A program made the translations under genes and the position numbers. A stretch of 64,000 nucleotides of DNA from Eleusine coracana subsp. coracana (taxonomy: Eukaryota > Streptophyta > Magnoliopsida > Poales > Poaceae), in NCBI GenBank assembly GCA_032690845.1, contig CM064424.1, positions 31,792,228-31,856,227 on the forward strand, given 5' to 3'. The notes beneath the pieces are model-generated. The model searched no databases. It saw nothing but the letters and a program-made list of their open reading frames with translations, and was not told where the DNA came from. Shown here piece after piece: positions 56,205 through 64,000 of the stretch (the first letter of the stretch is position 1; each line of letters starts with the position of its first letter).

Positions 56205-58317
56205 CTTGTCGAATTTTGTGGCGGACATCTTAGAACTCGTTAATACGAGTTTTACAACCCTGCATCGATTTCCTGTCAACTTGGCTTTGGCCGGTTTCCT
56301 ACAGGTTCATTTTTTATCGGTCGACTCCGGGCCAGGCAAGAACTCAAAAGCCCGCTTGAATACAAGAGGATCTATGACTCAGCCTCAGTAATCCCAATGG
56401 GCAACCCAACTGATATTCAGGTGCTTCCCTCTATCTCTGTCTTGTTCAAGTCTTGGTGGAAAGAGTGGAAAAAACACCTTTTCTGCAACCAGGTGACCAA
56501 CCATCTCATTGGCGTGGAGGACACGGTAAGATTTTTTCATTTGATATTAATTTTATTTCATGCCTTCATCGACTTTCATAATTAACCTTCTCTTGACATA
56601 GGACCCGGCCATAATCCCTCGAACTATGATCATTAGCGGGAAGCCGATCATATATTGTCGAATGGCTAACAATCCCAACATTGGTTGTGATGCTTTGACT
56701 CCTGCTTAGCTTCTTAGCAGTCGAGGTTTGAAGAAAAAAACTTGCAAGACTATGAGGAAGCAACCGGAAAAGAGAAAAACTAGCACTGAAACCCAATCGA
56801 CTCAGACAACTGATCAACAGAAGCATGGCAGGATTGCAACCCCTTCACTAGTTCCACCAACTTCGACTGATCCTGTATCAACAACTGAGGTAGCAAACTC
56901 CTTTGTTTCTTTCTAAAAATTTTCCATAGATTTAAGGTCTCACACCCTCCTTTTACTCAACAGTCCACTCCATGGACTTCGTCTGTCATTCAAGAAATAG
57001 CCCAAGAAGTGGTCGCCGGTCTTGCCAAAGCTGCACAGGTAACAACCTTGTATTCAAATTGTCCCATGTCGATCCTCAACTTAAAGATTCCATTTTTCAG
57101 ACGCTGCCATCGACCTTCGTCACCCCATCATCAACACCCCCATTGGCTCTGGGCACTACACCACTAGCAGAAGAACCATCGAATCAACACCCCCATCCTT
57201 TATCTTCAGTAGCCATGGTAAAAACTCATTCACACTTAATTTCCTCATAACACACTGTTTTCATTTGACACCTCTTTTTCAAGAAGTTGTACACAGTCCC
57301 AAGAGTCGATCTAGCAGTGCAACTTTATCAGATCCCCCCTTGGTGCACACAACATATATCAACTCTGATGATGCTGATATAGCACAATCTGAGGATACTT
57401 CTGAAGCACCAACTTCTGAGCCGGCTTCACTGGTATTGGCAATAGTACCATGGGTTGATCCTCAGGTATTTCCTCTTAAAAATTCTGTCACTTAATCTTA
57501 CATATCTTAACATTTTACTTTTTCAGGCATCCCGGTCATCGGCTGTCCAAGCCTCAGCTCCCGCCGACTCTTTGACAGCCGAGGCTCAAGGATCTCCCAT
57601 TCTCCCAGAAACAACGATAAAATCGATCACTTTTATAATCATCTTCTTCGTCTTGCAACCATTTCCTAACATGCTCTTTTTTGGGCTCAAATTTCCAGAT
57701 GCACGTCTTCTAACCTTTTTCCTCCAGAGATCCATGCCACCCTCCAGCAGATTCGCTAGCATCTTGATGGGGTCCCAATCAAGCAGCTCGTGGTGGATGC
57801 AACTCCTATCAGTCAATGGTACTTGGAAATCAAAGACATGCTACCACTTGGCCTCACCTCGGTGCTGCATCCAACAGCCTTCATTGAGTTTCATCAACTC
57901 TGAGTGCTTGAAGCCAAAGCCCGTATTGAACAGCAATTGGAGCGAAGAAGGCAGGCAGAAGCAGCTGACAAAAGGGCAGCTGAAGAGCAGAGCAAATATT
58001 CTTCTCTAGTTTCTAAATTGGCTGATCTTTAAACAATGCTGTAGGGCTTGAAGAAAGAACGCAAGGAAATCCAAGCAGCACTAGAGGCAAAGAATGAAGA
58101 AATAGCCGATGTAGAAGCAGCTCTTGCTAGAGTACCTGAGGAGATTATGGCGTAAGAGACTATTATCACATCGGCCTATGAGCAAGCCCTCAATTTGTGG
58201 AACATAGCCTCTAGCACCCCTAGAACAATTGAGGAAGATGCCCTTATCATCACAGAAGTCGATCAGCTTCGCTTCCATGCCATTGACATCATCGACTTCT
58301 ACTGTCCCCTAGAGTAG

Positions 58318-58512
58318 ATATAAGCAGCTTGACCTGTAAAGAAGTGAAACATGATGTCTTGTCTTGTAATATTTTTTGAACTAAGGGTGATATCCTTGAT
58401 ATTGGCCATCTGAAGTCGATGAGCATTCATCGGCTTTACATATTCTTTTCTTTTCATTTCTTTTCCATGTTAAGAATGATATTTTTTATATCGGCCGTGA
58501 TCAAATATGAAA
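58318..58512. other. Tail-to-tail spacer between the PMD gene and D gag-pol remnant
   Basis: AT-rich spacer between the stop of the plus-strand PMD gene and the minus-strand pol remnant, with TATTTTTTGAAC and TATTCTTTTCTTTTC stretches that may hold polyadenylation signals for both strands. Confidence 0.4.
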
Positions 58513-60763
58513 TCATGAGCCAACCCAAACGTTCAAATGATATTTTTTCAAACACTTGCCATTGACTGCTCCTCTAAACTCTTCTCCATCTAATTTAATA
58601 CTGATAAATGTTGGCCTAGGTCTATCACCATCTCCTATATCGACTTCCTGTAACTCATTGGCCGACATAAACCCTTTCCTTAACTTGCCTTTTTCTATAA
58701 ATTCCATTGGGGTGCTTGTCAGAGAAATAGTTTATCTTGCCAGACACACAATCCATATCATTTGCATGCCATGGTACTACGCCAATGCAACATTGACGGT
58801 TTCATCAGCTAGGATTACCTCCACTCGATTGCCAATCTAGGCTAGAGACTGGTGCATTATTGATAGAACACAACAATTTGCATGTATCCAATCATGACCC
58901 AACAAAAGGTTATAGGTTCCCATTCCATCAATAACAAAGAAAGTAACCGGCAAAGTTTTACTGCCGATTGTGAGCTCCACATTCAAGACTCCTTTGGCTG
59001 CTACAGTACGATCACCATAATCCCTCAGAATCATATTCTTGTCAATCAAGTCATCTTTAGTTTTTCCCAACTTTCTGATAGTAGTGATCGACATAATGTT
59101 TACTATAGCACCTCCATTGACCATCATCTTTCCCATCGGCATCCCATTGATGAACCCCTTGTGGTATAAAGCTTTTAAATACCGATACTTAGATTCGTCT
59201 GGCTTATCAAACACTGCTTGTTGTACATCAAATACCAACTATGGTGTGTCCTCTTTATTAGCAAACAACTCTTCTTCTGATGCCATAAACTCTTGGGGAA
59301 ATATCATGAGCATGCTCACTGTAGCACTTGGTGCCTGTACTTGCGATTACACTTTTGGCCTCCAGACCTTCTTAGGTGGCTGATCATCATCTTTATCATA
59401 ATATTATTTAGTAGCCCTTATCTGCCTGCAAGGCATCCTCTGTATTCTGCACTTCTGACTCCTAGAGAAAATACCAGATGGACACCACTGATCGCCTTGC
59501 TCTTGTTCTTCCTGCATTTCCTCATCTACTTCCGTATGATACTCCATTTTTTTTCCTGTTTTCTTTGCTCCAAGTCGATCAAATGCAGACACTCTATCCT
59601 ACCCATCGGTTGTACCCACCATCGACTCTTTAATCATGTCGTGTCGATGCTGGTGCCGATGACTCTTTGGGACCTCCCTATACATTTGATCCATGCGCTT
59701 ATTGCACCCAAGACAATTGTCGATCGATGGCAGCTTCATACTATGGTCCCAACAGTATTGGAAGAACAGACACTCCCAATGCAGATCAAACTGTGATTCT
59801 TTGACTTCATTGTGTCTCTTTTTCTGGTACATTTAATGAACACTTCTACGTTATAAATTCCAGTCATGTTGACATTTGCAGGGAAAGGATGCCCATCGAT
59901 CTTCATGGTACCTTAGGTGAACTTTATTTTTTCTTGTTCAATTGCCATTTGGATCTGTCTCCTAAATACCTTGCAATCATTAGTGCTATGAGAAGGTAAA
60001 TTGTGCCATTTGCAATACCTCTTCTTCTTTAAGTCTTCAGCAGGTGGTATCACATGACTAGGTAGTAACTGAATGTGCGTCTCCTGCAACAACATATCAA
60101 ATATCTTATCGGCCTTGGTGATATCAAAGTCATACTTTTATTCTGGTTCAATCTGCTTCACCCATGGGCACGACAATGTATTCTTGTTTTTTGTCCACTC
60201 AACCATATCGACTTCTTCAACATCTTCATCAGACTCAGACTCATAATCATTGTAGTTGACTTGAATCGGCCTTGATTGTGCCCCCCCCCAAGTCAGGTTC
60301 TTCTGAATAGACACCTTTTGCACTAACTGGGACAGGCTTTCGAACTCGGCCGAGGGAAACTTTTCTCTTAGAGGCGCAACCAAACCATTGAAAGCTATCT
60401 CTGCCATCTGAGTATCAGTCAATTGCAAGCTGAAACATTTGCTACGCACTTGTCTGAATCTCTGTACATAATAATGCACAGACTCACCGTCTTCTGCCTT
60501 ACAGCAATCAGATCTGACAACCTCATCTCCCTAGTTTTAGCAAAAAAATATTTATGGACTTTCTATTAGAGATTGGCTCAAGTGATAATGGAATTTGGGG
60601 GCAACGATGTGTACCAAGAAAATGCTAAACTGGAAAGGGACAATGGAAACAACCTGATTTTCAATGCTTTTGTAGCACTAGCTTCTCCACAGTACACTAA
60701 AAATCGGCTGATATGCTCAATAGTAGTAGTATTATCTTGTCCATTAAACTTGGTAAATTCTGG
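58513..60763 (-). pseudogene. gag-protease and pol-linker remnant of D
   Basis: On the minus strand: gag core (60763-60578; EFTKFNGQDNTTTIEHISRF, FPLSLSSLAFSWYTSLPP), a continuation with stops, FESLSQLVQKVSIQKN (about 60340-60290), a zinc-knuckle variant YCKWHNLPSHSTNDC (about 60025-59980), and a protease segment (59238-58837; KALYHKGFINGMPMGKMMV). The active-site position reads NGGAIVN where the plus-strand copy at 63693-64000 has DGGAAVN, so the catalytic Asp is lost. A linker typical of the entry to Tat-type reverse transcriptase (EVDIGDGDRPRPTFIS, 58513-58707) follows, and then pol stops. Stops and frameshifts occur throughout. Confidence 0.75.
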
Positions 60764-61526
60764 TGATGAGGACATCACCATGCTGGATACGCGCATATCA
60801 TGGCCTTCCCCAAGTTACAAGTCATCACCAACACGGTCGCCGCGTTCGTCTCAGATTCAGACGACACCCCTTCACGGTTTTGATGATGTCTCCCACATCC
60901 GACGTCCAAACGAGGTGTTCTTTGATGCGTTGGAAAGGGGACGATGACGCCGTCGTTTTGTTTCTGGTCCTAGCTCTAGAAGGGTCGTGAGTCATAATAT
61001 GAGACCATGACAAGGTGCTGCGCCACCTATTTTGAGCCAACTTGGCCATGTATCGTGTCGGGCCTTAAGCCCATGTTGTGGGTGCCCCCCCTGGTCGCCC
61101 CCAACCCTAGGACGTCCCTGGTTCCTACATAAACTCAGTAGCAGTTGTCTTTTAGTTTCGGGTTTTGTTTAGTTCAGTTTTCTAGAGAGAAACTTGATCG
61201 AATTATTGTAACTGTGGCGACAAGTCCTTTTAAGGTAATCCTGGGCCCCTGTTCTTGTTCTACACCACTGTGGCGATTAGTCCTTTTGTGTTCAGAACTT
61301 GAACCTTTTCTTATGATTCGCTTCATCCATATTTGCAATTTCAGATTGCGTGTTTATCCTCTCTTGCTTGTGTTCTCGATTTCGCTTGCAGGAACAATCA
61401 ACTTGTGCTTGGTGTAACAGTTGCGAGGTTAGATCGTGTCTAATTCAAGCCGGGTCGTCGACGCCGAGTTCCCCAAATTCGAGTTTATCCCCTTACCTCT
61501 CGGAAGATCAGGCCATATTCACATCA
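60764..61526 (+). repeat. 5' LTR of B4
   Basis: 763 bp, from TGATGAGGACATCACC to ATTCACATCA. It is the best match to the B3 LTR among the five family-B LTRs by eye. Confidence 0.88.
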
Positions 61527-61538
61527 AGTGGTATCAGA

Positions 61539-62646
61539 TTCCTAGGTTCCCCGTGAGGTATTATCGTGTTCTTCCCTTTAGATTCATTTGTCTTCATCAC
61601 CTTTTGTCCACGCAAAAGCCTACAAAAAAAATATTTCCCCACCATCCTAGACATTGTTTAGCCTTTGCATAATTTAATTTCAGAGTCCGTAGTGTTGAGT
61701 TTGTGTCCTAGTCGAGTTCAGTTGCTGGTTTGAATTTGTGTTTTGATTTGGCTTGTGTTTTGATCTCTGCTGAACACCACCATCACCATCGGTTTTCTAT
61801 TGGATTCACCATCGTGTCACCCACCCACCATACCCACAATCCATTGCCAACAAAAAAACCCTACCCGATTCTGTTCCCCCCCTCTCACCCCTCAAGCCCT
61901 ATCTTGACATACCTTCGGTAAAACAGGCATAACTTTTTGCTCGTTGCTCCGATTGGGCTGAAATTTTTATAGCAGATTCTTGACTCAAAGTTGAGGTGAC
62001 CCACACTGGGCTTTGCCCTGTGTGCCCTCGTCAAAAAATTCAAAACAAATCAGGAAAAAATAGAAAAAAAATTGTGAAGTCAAAAATAGCGCTTTCGGTG
62101 AAACTTTGTGATTTTGCCTACCCTTTGCTTTCCCTCTGTTTGAGTTGAAACTTCCTGTGGTTCCTACCTTTGTGTTCCTCTATCATAGAAAAATAGTGGA
62201 AAAATCATACAAAAAAATCGAGATTTTAATTTGCACCCCCCCCCCCCACCCGCCCTGAAATTTCTAAGTCTGTGAAGTCTGTTTTGATCCTTGTTGCCTT
62301 TGCCATTGTTCTTGCTGTCACAACTATTTTTGAACACGATTCTTTTGCCAGCAATTAGGACACTGCTTTGGACATTTATTCAGTGTTACTATCTGTTATT
62401 GAATTGTGTTCCATTGACATACATATTAGCCTTTCAAGCTATACATATTGCAGCACAGGTTTCTTCCTTGCAACTATTACACCCAAGCTCAACTACAGAT
62501 TGTGTCGACCTGTTTGGCTTTGGTAAGAACACTTGCAAGATTGTGATACATTGCTTCTGATATTGTTTTCCACTTTCTACACCCTCTGCTGCCTGCTAGT
62601 TGATAGGGCTAATCTTTTTATTTAGTCTTGTCTTTTGCTTTTAACC
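61539..62646 (+). other. Leader of B4
   Basis: About 1.1 kb, homologous to the leaders of B1 and B3, with a C-tract near 62236-62250. No supported gene; the apparent frames are pyrimidine-rich artefacts. Confidence 0.7.
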
Positions 62647-63398
62647 ATGTCAGAGAAAGGGAAAGGGACACCTGGAAAGTTGGAGTCCCCTACAGATTTC
62701 AATGATTGCGTGTCCAAGGCCGAGCTCACGAAGCTTCTTGCGGACCAGCGTACATTCATGGAAACGAAGTTTGCCGAGTTGATGGGTCACATCAACACTG
62801 TTGCCCACCGCATTGAGGATGTTGAACGATGACCTCCACCTCAACGAGCTTCTGCTGATGATGATTTTGACTGTGATGCAGACCGTCTTCACCGTAATCA
62901 ACACGGTATGGGAGGTAATAACAATCGTGGTAATACTGATACTTTTGTTAAGCCCAAATTTAACATACCATCTTTTGCTGGTAGTGCTGATCCTGAAGCA
63001 TACTTAGATTGGGAACTTGCTGTTGAACAGAAATTTAATTCTCATTTAGTTCCTGCTGGGCATAGAGTTAGACTTGCTACTAGTGAGTTTACAGGTTTTG
63101 CTCTCTTTTGGTGGAATGATCTTTGCAATACTAACGCTGCTATACCTGCCACTTGGCCTATTTTGAAACAATGCATGAAATCTCGTTTTGTTCCTCCTTA
63201 TTACCAACGTGATTTACGTTTGAAATTACAATCTTTGACACAAGGTAGTAAAATAGTAGAGGAATATTATCAGGAATTGCTTATTGGTTTAGCACGTTGT
63301 GATATACATGAAGATGATGTTGAAACTAGTGCTAGATTTTTTGGTGGTTTGAACCGTGATATCCAGAATATTGTTGACTATAAAGAGTGGAATAAATG
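62647..63398 (+). pseudogene. gag of B4, one internal stop, truncated
   Basis: ATG 62647 (MSEKGKGTPGKLESPTDFND) is open to TGA 62827-62829, where B3 has CGA (Arg), a CpG-type transition. The frame then continues with the complete gag core (KFNIPSFAGSADPEAYLDWE, FTGFALFWWNDLCN, RFVPPYYQRDLRLKLQSL, YYQELLIGLARCDIHEDD) to the break at 63398. Its core is the cleanest of the three family-B gags here. Confidence 0.78.
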
Positions 63399-63692
63399 AT
63401 AGGGTGACTTGTGGCCCCCATTTGTGTGCTATAGTTGAGCATTCCTTGACCCCTCTTTACTATTCCGCATTTGTGTGCTATAGTTGATAGGGTGACTTGT
63501 GGCTTGCATAGGCTAGTGTGTTTAGTTACCGTATTTTGTACTCATCAAGAACACTAGCATGTGTTGGATCTTGGCCTACTAGAATTGCTTAGTTGGAATG
63601 TTTGTGAGGTTCTGGTGGCATGAAACTTAAGTATTCAAATTTGTGGTCGGCTACTAATTCACCCCTCTCTCAGTAGGCCTTCGGTCCTTGCA
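63399..63692 (+). repeat. LTR-end-like fragment
   Basis: GATAGGGTGACTTGTGG occurs twice (63402-63418 and 63486-63502) and CATTTGTGTGCTATAGTTG twice. The segment ends in CTACTAATTCACCCCTCTCTCAGTAGGCC-like sequence (63652-63681), which resembles the 3' end of copia LTRs. Its start joins truncated B4 gag and its end joins Tat-like protease, so it is a rearrangement scrap. Confidence 0.4.
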
Positions 63693-64000
63693 CAAGTACA
63701 GGTACCAAATGCTACAGTGGGTATGGTAATGATCTTGCCTCAGGAGTTTATGGCCTCGGAAGAAGAATTGCTTGCTGATGAAGAAAATGCACCCCAACTT
63801 ATATTTGATATACAACAAGCGGTATTTGATAAATCAGACGAGTCTAAACATCGGTACTTGAAGGCTTTGTACCTGAAGGGGTTTGTCAATGGGATGCTGA
63901 TGGGAAAGATGATGGTCGATGGAGGTGCTGCAGTAAATATCATGCCAATAACTACTGCTAGAAAGTTGGGGAAAATTGAAGATGACTTGATCGAAACAAA
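63693..64000 (+). pseudogene. Tat-like protease fragment (D family), plus strand, cut by the window end
   Basis: The open frame FDIQQAVFDKSDESKHRYLK, then GKMMVDGGAAVNIMPITTAR, matches the minus-strand D copy at 59238-58837, but here the active-site Asp (DGG) is kept. It lies in the same orientation as the gag fragment 42758-43116, so both may be the outer element into which minus-strand D was inserted. The remainder lies right of the window. Confidence 0.75.

Larger units (their letters stand above)
44585..58317 (+). pseudogene. Intron-containing plant-mobile-domain gene carried antisense in D, split by two insertions
   Basis: A plausible first exon ends at a donor GAG|GTAATC (44699/44700), and exon 2 starts after TACTAG (44858). 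The PMD segment follows (LDAQMDMAKNEPILATTSYF; LNAFLFNQGPMAPSLCLN, continuous if C3 is removed), then 46124-46840 and, across K, 56210-56525. GT-AG introns fit at 56526-56601, 56890-56963, 57039-57100, 57218-57283 and 57466-57526. The last exon encodes a helical segment rich in Arg/Glu/Ala (about 57900-58150; ERKEIQAALEAKNEEIADVE) and ends at TAG 58315-58317. A frameshift near 45090, stops and weak sites show decay. PMD proteins occur in host silencing factors (MAIL1/MAIN type) and in transposons. Its role here is unknown. Confidence 0.65.
43117..60763 (-). mobile_element. Tat-like gypsy element D on the minus strand, with nested insertions
   Basis: Reading the minus strand: gag (from 60763), zinc knuckle, protease and the start of the pol linker to 58513; then, in antisense, a PMD gene (44585-58317 on the plus strand); then a polypurine tract and the 3' LTR (44455-43117). 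Reverse transcriptase and integrase are missing. The 5' LTR and gag start are lost at the B4 insertion (60764). Solo LTR C3 and complete element K sit inside the PMD gene. Extra antisense ORFs, including PMD types, are known from Tat-lineage elements. Confidence 0.75.
60764..63398 (+). mobile_element. CRM-related element B4, 5' part
   Basis: LTR (60764-61526), primer site TGGTATCAGA (61529-61538), leader (61539-62646) and gag (62647-63398). It inserted into D gag, which stops at 60763. The right side ends abruptly after VDYKEWN, so knuckle, protease and 3' LTR are missing. Confidence 0.8.

Noticed and set aside
57455..58009. A single continuous 184-codon frame at the end of the PMD gene
   Set aside because: Its start and the block 57595-57700 read through likely introns; the neighbouring GT-AG intervals give a better exon model, and the frame differs from the helical segment at 57900-58150.
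1..64000. Centromeric satellite or CRISPR-like array
   Set aside because: No tandem array of about 150-180 bp units and no regularly spaced short repeats were seen, despite CRM-type LTRs.

Overview
This window is repeat-dense plant DNA, almost certainly from a grass (Poaceae). No intact host gene, tRNA, rRNA or CRISPR array could be supported. The evidence for a grass is the set of LTR families: centromeric-retrotransposon (CRM)-type LTRs starting TGATGAGGACATC, Sirevirus-like LTRs with GGACCGTCCGG-type palindromes, Athila-like and Tat-like gypsy elements, and large Del/Tekay-like LTRs. Lineage names rest on recognised motifs, not on a database search. The element letters below are mine. The setting looks like pericentromeric heterochromatin, although no centromeric satellite array is visible.

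Layout. 1-760: LTR of Athila-like family E (minus). 761-1343: Sirevirus LTR piece G (minus). 1344-2664: unassigned, with a Helitron-like end near 2179. 2665-7270: complete but old CRM-related non-autonomous element B1, target duplication ATATC. 7276-9150: mostly unassigned, with a FAR1-like remnant. 9160-12545: Del-like LTR (minus). 12546-13191: region rich in TCGGGT/ACCCGA motifs. 13192-14055: two truncated Tat-like (D) LTR pieces. 14056-14740: Sirevirus LTR piece. 14741-19108: Del-like material with a 595-bp direct repeat. 19109-23943: Sirevirus H with a decayed extra ORF, four polypurine tracts, and a 3' LTR split by CRM-type solo LTR C1. 24075-24975: solo LTR C2. 24981-27561: Del-like LTR (minus). 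27562-30453: Sirevirus G (minus), split by solo LTR B2. 30454-34050: 5' part of Athila-like E. 34051-39996: 5' part of Del/Tekay-like F, with a 3.8-kb LTR. 39997-43116: B3, fused to Tat-like gag. 43117-60763: Tat-like D on the minus strand, carrying an antisense, intron-containing plant-mobile-domain (PMD) gene. That gene is split by solo LTR C3 (45197-46118) and by the young complete Athila-like element K (46841-56204, target duplication CTTGT). 60764-63398: 5' part of B4. 63399-63692: LTR-end-like scrap. 63693-64000: Tat-like protease fragment (plus).

How the parts relate. Every recognisable coding element has gag and/or protease, or an accessory ORF. No reverse transcriptase, RNase H or integrase was recognised anywhere. 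Families B and K therefore look non-autonomous and dependent on proteins from elsewhere. K is the youngest element: its two 1549-bp LTRs differ at about 16 positions by eye. It has an almost uninterrupted gag-protease frame (one TAG) and an intact second ORF of the Athila ORF type.

The most interesting signals are in K and D. K carries a second copy of its LTR promoter module (two GGTCGGCCGACC palindromes at the same 18-bp spacing, then a TATA box) directly upstream of its second ORF. It also has a second copy of its polypurine tract, and a degenerate copy of its primer-binding site inside the LTR. D carries an antisense gene with its own TATA box and about six GT-AG introns. Family-specific palindromes upstream of LTR TATA boxes recur in four families (E, G, H, K).
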